In this document: piece by piece, positions 25,249 to 34,208 of the stretch | Layout: each line of letters begins with the position of its first letter | Position numbering within the stretch: the stretch's first letter is position 1 | DNA from: CAIWHR01 sp963709525 | GTDB lineage: Bacteria; Pseudomonadota; Gammaproteobacteria; Burkholderiales; Casimicrobiaceae | Assembly: GCA_963709525.1 (NCBI GenBank) | Contig: CAVPXB010000014.1 | Coordinates: forward strand, 62,001-126,000 | Direction: 5' to 3' | Length of the DNA: 64,000 nt | Notes under the pieces: generated by a model | Database searches by the model: none | What the model was told of the DNA's origin: nothing | Seen by the model: only the letters and a program-made list of their open reading frames with translations | Position numbers and translations under genes: made by a program

Positions 25249-27184
25249 ATGGGCAGCACGGGCATGTTGGGAATCGGCTTATCGGGTCTTACCGCGGCCC
25301 AGGCGGGGCTCGTGACGACCGGCCACAATATCGCCAACGTCAACACGCCCGGGTACACGCGGCAACAGACGATCCAGAGCGTGCGCACGCCGCAGTTCAC
25401 CGGCTCGGGATATTTTGGACAGGGCGTCAGTGTCGATACCGTGCGCCGCGTGTACAGCGATTTCCTCGCCAGCCAGGTTCGGTCCAACCAGGCCAGCGCC
25501 GCGGATCTGTCGATCCGCAAATCGGAACTCGACCAACTCGACAACCTGTTCGCCAATTCGTCCAGCTCACTCGGCGCGGCGCTCGGTGATTTTTTTGCCG
25601 GCGTCAATGCCGTCGCGGCCCGTCCCGCCGACGTGCCATCGCGCCAGACGCTCCTGAGTTCTGCGCAGGCGCTGGTGTCGCGCTTCCATCAACTGGGCGA
25701 GCAACTGGCAGAAACGCGCAGCGGTGCCAACGCGCGGATCGAAAGCGCGGTCGTATCCATCAATGCCTACGCGCGCGACATCGCCGGTCTCAACCGCCGC
25801 ATTGCCGAAGCGACCGCGGCCAGCGGCGACACTGCGCCGATAAACGATCTTCTCGACCAGCGCGACGCGTTGATGGTCGAAATCAACAAGCAGATCGGAG
25901 CGACCGGCGTGCTCCAGAGCGATGGATCGCTGAATGTGTTCCTCGCCAACGGGCAGGCGCTCGTGGTAGGTCAGGACACGAGCGAGTTGCAGGTCGGGCG
26001 TTCGCTTGCACAGCCGGGGGATTTGATCGTCGGGCTCAAGACACCGGGTGGACTGGTCCCCTTTCGCACCCAGGACATCAGCGGTGGTGCGCTGAGCGGC
26101 TTGTTGGGCTTTCGCGACGGACAGCTCACGGCGGCGGAAAACGCGCTGGGTCGGATCGCGTTGGTGACGGCGCAGGCCTTCAACGACCAGCATCGGCTGG
26201 GCCAGGATCTCACCGGTCAGCCGGGCGGCAGCCTGTTCGGGATTCCGCCGCAAGAGGCGGTGACCATCGTGGGGACCGCAACGCTGTCGGTATCGCTCGC
26301 CAATGCCGGTGCGCTGACCACCAGCGATTATCAGCTGGCCTATGACGGGACCAACTACCGGCTGACGAAGCTCGACGACAACACGTCGCGGACCTTTGCC
26401 ACGCTTCCGCAGACCGTCGACGGGCTGACCTTCGCGTTGGGGTCCGGAACGCCGGTCGGCAGGCGACCTGTTCCGGATCCAGCCGACGCGCTCGATGGCC
26501 CGCGATCTCACGCTGGCAATGACCGATCCGGCCAGGATCGCCGCGGCCGCCGCCATCCGGACCAGTGCGGCGACGGCCAACACGGGGACCGGCACGATAT
26601 CGGCCGGCACCATCGATGCGAGCTATCTGCCGACGCCGCTCGCGGTTCCGGTCCACTTCACCTTTTCCACGCCGCCGACAACGTTCTCGACCACTGGCGC
26701 CGTCGACGTGACGGTGGGTACGACGACGACGAACTACGCCGCCGGCGCGCCGATTCCGTACACGGAAGGTGCGAGCATCGGCTTCAACGGCATCGCCTTC
26801 ACGCTGAACGGAACCCCGGCCGCGGGCGACAGGTTCACCATCCAGACCAATGTCGGCGGCACCGGCGACAATCGCAACGCAGTCAGGCTCGCGGAACTGG
26901 CGACGCAGAACATCGTCGGCAACGGCACGACGAGTTTGCACGGCGCGTACGGGCAGATCGTGGCCGCGATCGGCAACGCAACGCGGGAAGTCGGAATCGA
27001 GAGTGACGCCCAATCGCTCATGCTGACGCAGGTTCAGAACTCGCAGTCCGCAGTGTCGGGGGTGAATCTCGACGAGGAAGCGGCCAACCTCCAGCGTTAC
27101 CAGCAGGCGTACCAGGCGGCGGGCAAGTTCGTCGCCATCGCGGGCACCCTGTTCCAGACCCTGATCAGCATCATCGGCAACTGA
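25249..27184 (+). pseudogene. flgK: Hook-filament junction protein FlgK, one frameshift
   Basis: FlgK is the first junction protein between hook and filament. The N-terminal frame gives MLGIGLSGLTAAQAGLVTTG and NIANVNTPGYTRQQ and continues to about residue 404. A one-base gain near 26455-26462 then moves the gene to the next frame, which runs GDLFRIQPTRSMARDLTLAM to the C-terminal motif SGVNLDEEAANLQRYQQAYQ. Removing one base gives a complete 644-residue protein. Both halves keep family motifs, so the break is recent or a sequence error. GAGGACAG precedes the ATG. Confidence 0.88.
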
Positions 27185-27336
27185 GATGAAACTGCCCCCA
27201 CGCTCGCTATGTGCGGCAAAGCCGCATCCCGCTTCGCGGGACCAGCCTTCGGCTGTCCTGCGGCCTTCGGCCTGGTGTTCGCTGCCCCCCGGGGGGGCGT
27301 GGTCAGTACCCTTCGGGCGGCCGGGCGGATACTGAC
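27185..27336. repeat. Array of six small hairpins between flgK and flgL
   Basis: The 152-bp spacer holds, in order, stems at 27212-27226 (TGCGGC/GCCGCA), 27227-27241 (TCCCGC/GCGGGA), 27243-27255 (CAGCC/GGCTG), 27262-27272 (GGCC/GGCC), 27284-27298 (GCCCCCC/GGGGGGC) and 27309-27317 (CCC/GGG). Four of the six have a TTC loop closed by C-G. Similar GC-rich intergenic repeats occur in Burkholderiales. The RNA would be strongly folded and could limit read-through or stabilise the flgK message. Confidence 0.75.
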
Positions 27337-28545
27337 ATGCGCATTTCCACCGCCCAGATTTACGCCCTTGGATCCGACGCCATCGGCCGGACCCAGTCGG
27401 CGCTGTTCGACACGCAGCAGAGAATCGCGTCGGGTCGGCGGATGCTTGTGCCCAGCGATGACCCGATCGCATCGGCGCAGGCCATCGTGACCGCACAGGC
27501 GAAATCGCGCATGGAGCGCTTCGGCGCCAATATCGCGACGGCGACCGAAACCCTGTCGCTGGAAGAGTCGATCCTCGGCGACGTGACCGACGCGCTGACC
27601 GAGATTCGGACGCTGGCAGTGCGCGCCGGTTCCGGTTCTCTTGCCGACGCCGACCGCGCAAGCCTCGCGACCGAACTGGAGGGCCGCCTCGTGCAGTTGG
27701 TGGGTCTTGCCAACAGCATGGGCGCCGATGGCAGTTACCTGTTCAGCGGCTTTCAACTGCATACTCCGCCCTTCACCAAGGTGAGCGGCAGCTATGTCTA
27801 CAATGGCGATCAGGGACAGCGCGAGCTTCCGGTTGCGGATGGGCGCGACATCCCCATCAGCGATGGCGGTCAAGACCTCTTCGCCGCGGTGAAGACCGGC
27901 AACGGCATCTTCGCCGCGAGGGCGGCTGCGACCAACGCCGGCAGCGGACTTATCGATACCGGCTCCGTCATCAACCCGGCAGCGCTCTCGGGCCACACCT
28001 ACCGACTGCAGTTCGCCGTCGCTGCCGGCGTGACGACGTACGATGTGCTGGACGTGACCACCGCCACCACCGTGTCGGCCGGCAACGCCTATACCGCCGG
28101 CAGCGCGATCACGGTCTCCGGCATGCAGGTCACCGTCAGCGGCGCTCCCGCCACCGGCGACCAGTTCACGTTGGCACCTGGCGGTCGGCAGAGCGTGTTC
28201 GCCACCGTGCAGAACCTGATCGCAACCTTGCGCATCCCGGGCGGAACCACCGCCGGACGCACGGCGATCGCCAACGGCGTCAGCGTCGCGCTGCAGGACC
28301 TCACGCACGCGCAGGATGCCGTGCTGACGACCCGGGCAAGTCTCGGAGCGCGCCTGCAGGAGCTCGATACGCTCGCGTCGGGAAACGACGAGAGGTCACT
28401 GCAGTACAATACGACGCTGTCGCAGCTGCAGGACCTCGACTACAACCAGGCACTCTCCGATTTCTCGCGCCAGCAGCTGGCGCTCGAGGCCGCGCAGAAG
28501 TCCTTCCTGCAAGTCTCCGGGCTGTCGCTGTTCAGCTTCATGTAG
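27337..28545 (+). CDS. flgL: Hook-filament junction protein FlgL
   Basis: 402 residues. FlgL is the second junction protein and contacts flagellin. The N-terminal flagellin-like motif MRISTAQIYALGSDAIGRTQ and QQRIASGRRMLVPSDDPI, and the C-terminal LQDLDYNQALSDFSRQQLALEAAQKSFLQVSGLSLF, are diagnostic. Start ATG 27337 matches the family N-terminus; the frame extends upstream only through the repeat. It is the last gene of the flg run. Confidence 0.96.
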   Translation: MRISTAQIYALGSDAIGRTQSALFDTQQRIASGRRMLVPSDDPIASAQAIVTAQAKSRMERFGANIATATETLSLEESILGDVTDALTEIRTLAVRAGSGSLADADRASLATELEGRLVQLVGLANSMGADGSYLFSGFQLHTPPFTKVSGSYVYNGDQGQRELPVADGRDIPISDGGQDLFAAVKTGNGIFAARAAATNAGSGLIDTGSVINPAALSGHTYRLQFAVAAGVTTYDVLDVTTATTVSAGNAYTAGSAITVSGMQVTVSGAPATGDQFTLAPGGRQSVFATVQNLIATLRIPGGTTAGRTAIANGVSVALQDLTHAQDAVLTTRASLGARLQELDTLASGNDERSLQYNTTLSQLQDLDYNQALSDFSRQQLALEAAQKSFLQVSGLSLFSFM

Positions 28546-28651
28546 CGGCAATGCGTCGGCGCCGGGCCCGCGGAAAGATTGGCAGCGTCGGTGTCGGAGG
28601 GCGCCGGGATCTCTTAGAATAGTCCGTCGTCGACACGAACAAACCGCATTC

Positions 28652-30445
28652 ATGACGCAGAACCCATCCGAAATCGCGCGCGAAGCCCTGCGGCAGTTGG
28701 CGCAGCGGCGGCTCGCGCCGACGCCCGACAACTATTCGCGCGTCTACCACGAAATCGCCGCGCCGGGAGTCAAGCCTGGCACGCTGTCGGCCGCCGCGTT
28801 GCTGCACGAAGTCGCGGCCGAGCTGGTGCGGCAGCCCGGCGAGGTGCCGCGGGAATCGATGGCGCTCGAGCGGGCGGTGGAGCTTGCGGCCTGGCCCGAG
28901 GCCAAGGCCGCGCTGCTGCGATTGCTGGGCACCAAGCCCACGCAGGCGGCGACCCCCTCCTGGGGGCCCTTGGTGCGCGAGCTCCTTGCCCAGTGGGAGG
29001 CGCGCACACCGGGGTTCCCGGTCGGTCGCAAACGGGAAATGCTGGAGCGTGTCCTGGCCACGACGAGCGGCTCGGCGGAAAATCTCTACCCGCGACTGCG
29101 GGGCCTGATTCGTTCCTGGGCTGACGCGCCGCTGAGCGGCACCGATGCCGAAGAGGCAGGCGCGCGCACCGCCGTCGAACGGGTCGAAGTGCCTGCTGCG
29201 CGCACCGCCGCGGCGGCGCTGCCGACCACGGTCCCGCGCGAGAGCGACGCGCTGACCCTGCTGTGCGAACTCCTGGCGCAGACGCTGACCTACGGGATCG
29301 TCGCGCGCATGGGCTACAACCCGGAACTCGTCCACGATGCGCAGGTCCTGGCCACGCAGGCGCGCGCGGCAAACTCGTTGCCTGCCATCGCCGATCTGAG
29401 CGGCCGCCTGAAGCAGTTCTGGGTGGCGCTCGAGATCCGCGGCGAGGATCAACTGGGTATCCAGCAGGGGCTCCTGCGCCTGTTGCACATCCTGGTCGGC
29501 AACGTCGCCGAGCTCGTCTCCGGCGAGGATTGGCTGCAGGGACAGATGAAGGTGGTCGAGGAGATGACCTCGCGGCCGCTGGCCCAGAACGACATCGAAC
29601 ACCTGGAGCGCAGCCTGCGCGAGATCGTGTTCAAGCAGGGGACGCTGAAGCACAGCCTGGACGAGGCGAAGGGCGCCTTGAAGAACATGGTGTCGACATT
29701 CATCGACCGGCTGGGAACCATGGCCGACAGCACCGGCGACTACCACGATCGCGTCGCCGGCTATGCGGGCAAGATCGAGGCGGCCAATGACCTGTCCGAG
29801 ATTTCCGACATCATCAGTGCCGTCATGCAGGACACCCGCGGCGTGCAGTTCAACCTCCAGCGCTCCCGCGACGAGCTCATCGACACGCAGCAGAAGGTCG
29901 ACGAATACCAGCATCGCGTGACGCAGCTGGAACAGGAGCTGGCCTCGGTTTCCGAGCGCATGCACGAGGACCATCTCACGTCGCTGCCCAACCGGCGCGG
30001 GCTGGTGCGCGCGTTCGAAAGCGAGGTCGCGCGCTCGGAGCGACGCAACGAACCGCTGTCGCTGGCCGTGCTCGACATCGACAATTTCAAGAACGTCAAC
30101 GACACCCTGGGCCACCAGGCCGGCGACCTGGCACTCGTCCATCTGGCGCGCGTGGTGCGCCAGGCCTTGCGGCCCTCGGATGTCATCGCCCGCTTCGGCG
30201 GCGAGGAGTTCGTCATCCTGCTGGGGGGCACCAAAGTCGACGATGGAATCGGCGTGATGAGCCGGGTGCAACGCGAACTCACCAAGCGCTTCTTCATGCA
30301 CAACAACGAGAAGGTGCTGATCACCTTCAGCGCCGGCGTGGCCGAGCGACGGCCCGGCGAGACGCAGGAGGACCTCGTCGAGCGGGCCGACCAGGCACTC
30401 TATCGGGCGAAGCAGGCGGGCAAGAATCGCGTGCTGTCCGCGTGA
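28652..30445 (+). CDS. Diguanylate cyclase (GGDEF protein)
   Basis: 597 residues. A long helical N-terminal region without membrane segments, with coiled coil near 400-440 (RSRDELIDTQQKVDEYQHRV), is followed by a GGDEF domain (about 440-597). The active site is GGEEF near residue 516, preceded by an inhibitory site RPSD five residues upstream, so it should make c-di-GMP and be product-inhibited. A TTAGAAT -10-like element lies about 40 bp upstream of the ATG. The N-terminal signal is unknown. It is convergent with the next gene, with a 12-bp gap. Confidence 0.92.
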   Translation: MTQNPSEIAREALRQLAQRRLAPTPDNYSRVYHEIAAPGVKPGTLSAAALLHEVAAELVRQPGEVPRESMALERAVELAAWPEAKAALLRLLGTKPTQAATPSWGPLVRELLAQWEARTPGFPVGRKREMLERVLATTSGSAENLYPRLRGLIRSWADAPLSGTDAEEAGARTAVERVEVPAARTAAAALPTTVPRESDALTLLCELLAQTLTYGIVARMGYNPELVHDAQVLATQARAANSLPAIADLSGRLKQFWVALEIRGEDQLGIQQGLLRLLHILVGNVAELVSGEDWLQGQMKVVEEMTSRPLAQNDIEHLERSLREIVFKQGTLKHSLDEAKGALKNMVSTFIDRLGTMADSTGDYHDRVAGYAGKIEAANDLSEISDIISAVMQDTRGVQFNLQRSRDELIDTQQKVDEYQHRVTQLEQELASVSERMHEDHLTSLPNRRGLVRAFESEVARSERRNEPLSLAVLDIDNFKNVNDTLGHQAGDLALVHLARVVRQALRPSDVIARFGGEEFVILLGGTKVDDGIGVMSRVQRELTKRFFMHNNEKVLITFSAGVAERRPGETQEDLVERADQALYRAKQAGKNRVLSA

Positions 30446-30457
30446 GGATCTGCCGGA

Positions 30458-31090
30458 TCAGTCGACGAGCTGGTGCGTCAGCGCATACCGCGTCAGCTCG
30501 GCATTGGTCGCGACCTGCAGCTTGGCCAGCAGCCGCGCGCGGTAGACGCTGACGGTCTTGGGTGAGAGCGCCAGCTCGTCGCCTATCTGCGCCAGGGTCC
30601 GCCCGGACGCGATGAACCGCAGCACCTGGAATTCGCGGTCGGACAAGAGTTCGTGCGGCGGCACGTCGGCATCGCGGTCGAGGCTGTCCGCCAGCGACTG
30701 CGCCAGTTCGGGCGTGATGTACTTCTTGCCCCGGGCGACCATCCGGATCGCGTCGACGAGCTGCTCGGCGGCCGCCATCTTGGTCAGATAACCCGACGCG
30801 CCGGCCTTCAGCGAACGCACCGCATACTGATCCTCCGGATACATCGACAGCATGAGAACCGGCATTCGCGGATACTCCTGCTTGACCTGCTTCAGGGTGT
30901 CGATGCCGTTCTTGCCCGGCATGTTGATGTCGAGGACCAGGACATCGGGCAGCACGCGGCGGACCACCTGCATCACTTCACCATGATTGGCGGCTTCGCC
31001 GCTGACGGCGAGGTCGGGCTGCGCGAGCAGAATCTGGCGCAAGCCCTGGCGGACGATCGCGTGATCGTCGGCGAGCACGATGCTGATCAT
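30458..31090 (-). CDS. NarL/FixJ-family response regulator
   Basis: 210 residues: receiver domain with Asp54 (VLDINMPGKNG), Thr/Ser and Lys (YLTKMA), and a LuxR-type helix-turn-helix (LSDREFQVLRFIASGRTLAQIGDELALSPKTVS). ATG 31090 overlaps the kinase stop by 4 bp, so the pair is one operon. The pattern resembles UvrY/GacA-type regulators, but similarity seen by eye is not enough to name it. Targets are unknown. Confidence 0.92.
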   Translation of the reverse strand: MISIVLADDHAIVRQGLRQILLAQPDLAVSGEAANHGEVMQVVRRVLPDVLVLDINMPGKNGIDTLKQVKQEYPRMPVLMLSMYPEDQYAVRSLKAGASGYLTKMAAAEQLVDAIRMVARGKKYITPELAQSLADSLDRDADVPPHELLSDREFQVLRFIASGRTLAQIGDELALSPKTVSVYRARLLAKLQVATNAELTRYALTHQLVD

Positions 31091-32199
31091 GAGCGTTCTC
31101 CGGTGGGTTCGCCCGGCGTCGCGACGAAAGGAAGCATCAGGGCAACGGTTGTTCCCCGTCCCGGATTGCCGGTGATCTCGACGACTCCGCCGAGCGACAG
31201 CGCGCGTTCCCTCATTCCGCGCAGTCCGTAGCAATCCGGTTTGGCGATATCGAGGGCGTCGATACCCCTGCCGTCATCGTGGATCGTCATCCGCAGGCGG
31301 TTTCCACGGCCGTCCAGGCGGACGTCGACGCGCCCCGCCGCCGCGTACTTGGCCACATTGTTGAGCGCCTCCTGGCAGATGCGGAACATGGCGATCGACG
31401 TCGGGCGATCGACGGGAATCGACTCGGCCGACGCGAAGAAGCCGCAGGTGATGCCCAGCCGCTGCTGGAAATCGCGGGCCTGCCACTCGAGCGCGGCGAC
31501 GATGCCCGCGTCGAGGATGCCGGGGCGCAGGTCATGCATGATGCGGGTGCTGGACAGGATCGCCGCATCGACCAGGCGGTCGAGTTCGGCGAGCTTGGCG
31601 ACCGCCGGCGCATCGTGCTTCAGCTGTCCCTTCAGCCAGGCGACGTTGAACTTGACGGCCATGAGCGTGCTGCCGACATCGTCGTGGATCTCGCGGCCGA
31701 TCGCCTCGCGCTCCTCTTCACGGACGCGAGCGAGGTGCGAGGCGAGGTCGCGCAGCTCGGTCCGCGAATCGACCAGCGCCGCCTCGGCCTCCTGCCGCCG
31801 CCGGCGCGTCGCGGCAGCCTCCAGCGCGCGCGTGAGCCCCGGCGACAGGCGCGCCAGCCGATCCTTCATCACGAAATCGTCGGCGCCCGCCTGCATCGCC
31901 GCCACCGCGACTTCCTCGCCCATGGCGCCGGAGACGAGGATGAACGGCATGTTGGCATCGAACGCGCGGACGATTCGCAATGCCTGCATCGACCCGAACC
32001 GGGGTAACTGATGGTCGGAAATCACCGCCATCGTACCGCCCTGCGCCAACGCCGCCTCGAGGGTCTCGGCGGTCTCGACCCGCCGGGCGTTGAGGTTCCA
32101 GCCGGCGCCCGAGAGATGTGCCATCAGCAGCAGGTAATCGTCTTCGCTGTCCTCGACAACGATGAGATCGAGTGCGCGCGGCGTGGACGTCGAGGTCAT
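31087..32199 (-). CDS. Hybrid-input histidine kinase (REC-HisKA_3-HATPase)
   Basis: 370 residues, soluble. An N-terminal receiver domain (VVEDSEDDY; Asp62 in ISDHQLPRFGS; Lys in FVMKDR) precedes a coiled segment and a NarX/DesK-type dimerisation domain with His172 (AIGREIHDDVGS), then an HATPase domain (EALNNVAKYA, DDGRGID, YGLRGMRERA, GRGTTV). The receiver input means it is driven by another kinase rather than by a direct signal. It is the partner of the overlapping downstream response regulator and is divergent from the MCP-like gene. Confidence 0.92.
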   Translation of the reverse strand: MTSTSTPRALDLIVVEDSEDDYLLLMAHLSGAGWNLNARRVETAETLEAALAQGGTMAVISDHQLPRFGSMQALRIVRAFDANMPFILVSGAMGEEVAVAAMQAGADDFVMKDRLARLSPGLTRALEAAATRRRRQEAEAALVDSRTELRDLASHLARVREEEREAIGREIHDDVGSTLMAVKFNVAWLKGQLKHDAPAVAKLAELDRLVDAAILSSTRIMHDLRPGILDAGIVAALEWQARDFQQRLGITCGFFASAESIPVDRPTSIAMFRICQEALNNVAKYAAAGRVDVRLDGRGNRLRMTIHDDGRGIDALDIAKPDCYGLRGMRERALSLGGVVEITGNPGRGTTVALMLPFVATPGEPTGERS

Positions 32200-32318
32200 G
32201 GAAGCCGATGTTTGGAAAGCCCTGCGGATTTTACGCGCAAGCCGGAAAAGGGGGAGAAATACCCCTCAATCCTGCGCTTTGAAATGCCCGAAATCTCCCT
32301 GTGTTCCGCCCTTTCGCT

Positions 32319-32326
32319 GCCGATAA
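32319..32326 (+). promoter_or_regulatory. Sigma-28-like -10 element upstream of MCP-like gene
   Basis: GCCGATAA matches the sigma-28 -10 consensus exactly and lies 62 bp before the ATG at 32389. The region 11 bases upstream (TGTGTTCC) matches the -35 poorly, so this is a suggestive rather than a strong promoter. Confidence 0.5.
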
Positions 32327-32388
32327 ACATCCAATAATCCGTTTCAGGGGCGAGCGACGCCTGTTCAACGTTGCGTCCGGAGAGTGTC

Positions 32389-33651
32389 ATGGCGGCCAAT
32401 CAAGCTGTAGTTCACAATACTGCAGCATGGGGGTTTGTGGGCGGGGTAGTTGCAATCGCGAGCGCAGCGATGGTCGCGTTCGGGGCTCGGGCCGGGTGGC
32501 CCGCCACTGACCTCGCCGTCGCGGTGCTGGTGCTGGTCCTGATGGCGGCTGCGCTGGCCTGGGGCATCCGCAGGGCGCTCGCTCAAACCGAGGCTGCGCA
32601 TGCGGCGCAACTGGCGAGTCTGCGTGACCGGATCGAGAAGGTCGCCCGGCAGTCGAAGGAGTCGGTCGCCAATTGCGCCAGCGAACTCGATTACCAGTAC
32701 AACCACTCGCGCGACGAGATCGTCCGCGTCAAGAGCCTGTTGGCCGATGCCATCGCCAGACTCCTCGGCAGCCTCAACCACCTGACCGGCCTCGCGACCC
32801 GGCAAAAGGACCTCTCGGAGACCATCGTGCAGGGCGCGTCCAACGGCGGCTCCGAGCAGGTCAGCATCGACAGGTTCATCGGCGACACCACCAACGTGCT
32901 GCAGGCATTCGTCGACAGCGCGGCCCAGAACAGCGCGCACGCCACGCTGCTGGTCGAAAAGATGGACAGGATCAACGCCGCGGTCTCGGCCGTCGTCAAG
33001 GTCCTCGAGGAAATCGAGGGCATATCGCGCCAGACCAATCTCCTGGCCCTCAACGCCGCCATCGAAGCCGCGCGGGCCGGAGAAACCGGCCGGGGGTTCG
33101 CGGTAGTGGCCGACGAGGTGCGAGCGCTGTCGGAGCGGACGAGCCATTTCAGCCAGCAGATCAGGAGCCAGATCGGCACCGTTCACAAATTGATCCACGA
33201 GACCGAGGGCGCGATCAACGAAATGGCGTCGCACGACCGTGATTCGGCCGTGCGTTCCAAGCGGGATTTTGACGCGACGATGGGTGTGATCCAGAAAGTG
33301 AACGCGCTGACGGCCCATCGTGTCGGTGACCTGGCGGGCATCGTCGCGGAGATCGAGCAGCAGGTCGGGATCGCGATCACATCGCTGCAGTTTCAGGACA
33401 CGACCTCGCAGCTGATCGGCCACACCCAGCTGCGGATCGAGCAGAGCCAACGGCTGCTGGCAGCGCTGCACGGAGTCGGCGACGTGCTGGCCTCCATGGC
33501 TGCGATGTCACCCGATGGCGCCGACCCCGATCAGGAGCACGCGGCACGATTCCAGCGCGTGAGTGACCTTCTGGAGCAGGTGAGGACCGTGACGCACCGC
33601 AATCCCGTCCAGGCGGCCCAGATGGCGACCGGGAACGCGGAGATGCTCTGA
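32389..33651 (+). CDS. MCP-like membrane signalling protein with CheZ-like motif
   Basis: 420 residues. ATG 32389 has GGAGAG upstream. Two N-terminal membrane helices (about 12-33 and 41-62) are joined by a very short loop, so there is no periplasmic sensor. The chemoreceptor tip is present (EGISRQTNLLALNAAIEAARAG, about residues 210-232, and GFAVVADEVRALSERT). The returning helix ends in SLQFQDTTSQLIGHTQ, where Asp337 and Gln341 have the spacing of the CheZ catalytic pair in DLTGQ. It may both scaffold a kinase and dephosphorylate a receiver. The STAS gene follows 158 bp downstream. Confidence 0.85.
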   Translation: MAANQAVVHNTAAWGFVGGVVAIASAAMVAFGARAGWPATDLAVAVLVLVLMAAALAWGIRRALAQTEAAHAAQLASLRDRIEKVARQSKESVANCASELDYQYNHSRDEIVRVKSLLADAIARLLGSLNHLTGLATRQKDLSETIVQGASNGGSEQVSIDRFIGDTTNVLQAFVDSAAQNSAHATLLVEKMDRINAAVSAVVKVLEEIEGISRQTNLLALNAAIEAARAGETGRGFAVVADEVRALSERTSHFSQQIRSQIGTVHKLIHETEGAINEMASHDRDSAVRSKRDFDATMGVIQKVNALTAHRVGDLAGIVAEIEQQVGIAITSLQFQDTTSQLIGHTQLRIEQSQRLLAALHGVGDVLASMAAMSPDGADPDQEHAARFQRVSDLLEQVRTVTHRNPVQAAQMATGNAEML

Positions 33652-33809
33652 ACGCGGTGGGCGAAATGGTCGCACAGGCAAAGCCGACGCAAACCGCGGC
33701 GACACCGCGGACCGCCCTGCCAAGGCCAGGACGGCGTGGGCGCAACCTGCGCTCACCGACCAGATGAAGTCGCAATCGCGTGCCGCCGGCGGGATCTGAG
33801 CAGACGACG

Positions 33810-34127
33810 ATGCCCACCCAGATCCGCATCTGCGTAGAGAACCGGACCGGCGTGACGGTGATGCATCTTCATGGCCACCTGGGCATCGATGCGCACCGCG
33901 AGCTCAAGGCGGCCTGCGAGCGCTGCCTCGCGGACCCTGCAGTCAGCGAATTGCGCCTCGATCTCGCGGACATCGAGTCGTCGGACATGACTGCAGTCGG
34001 TCTGCTGCTCGTGCTGCGCGAACGTGGCCACGTGCTGCAAAAACGCCTTTCGCTCACCCGATGCGAACCGCTCGCCGAGCGGGGCCTTGGCATCGACGAA
34101 GTCAGCCGCTTCTTCACCGTGGTTTGA
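33810..34127 (+). CDS. STAS-domain protein (anti-sigma antagonist-like)
   Basis: 105 residues, a single STAS domain: VTVMHLHGHLGIDAHRELKAAC, then LRLDLADIESSDMTAVGLLLVLRERG with a Ser where phosphorylation normally occurs. STAS proteins bind partners in a phosphorylation-dependent way. No anti-sigma kinase is adjacent. Its place between the MCP-like gene and the EAL-HDOD gene suggests a role in that signalling set. Confidence 0.85.
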   Translation: MPTQIRICVENRTGVTVMHLHGHLGIDAHRELKAACERCLADPAVSELRLDLADIESSDMTAVGLLLVLRERGHVLQKRLSLTRCEPLAERGLGIDEVSRFFTVV

Positions 34128-34208
34128 GCTAACATGTGCCCACCCGAAACCGCTGCACTGAACACCCCGACCGACCCAGCGCGCAACCTTGACGCGCCGA
34201 GACGTGCC

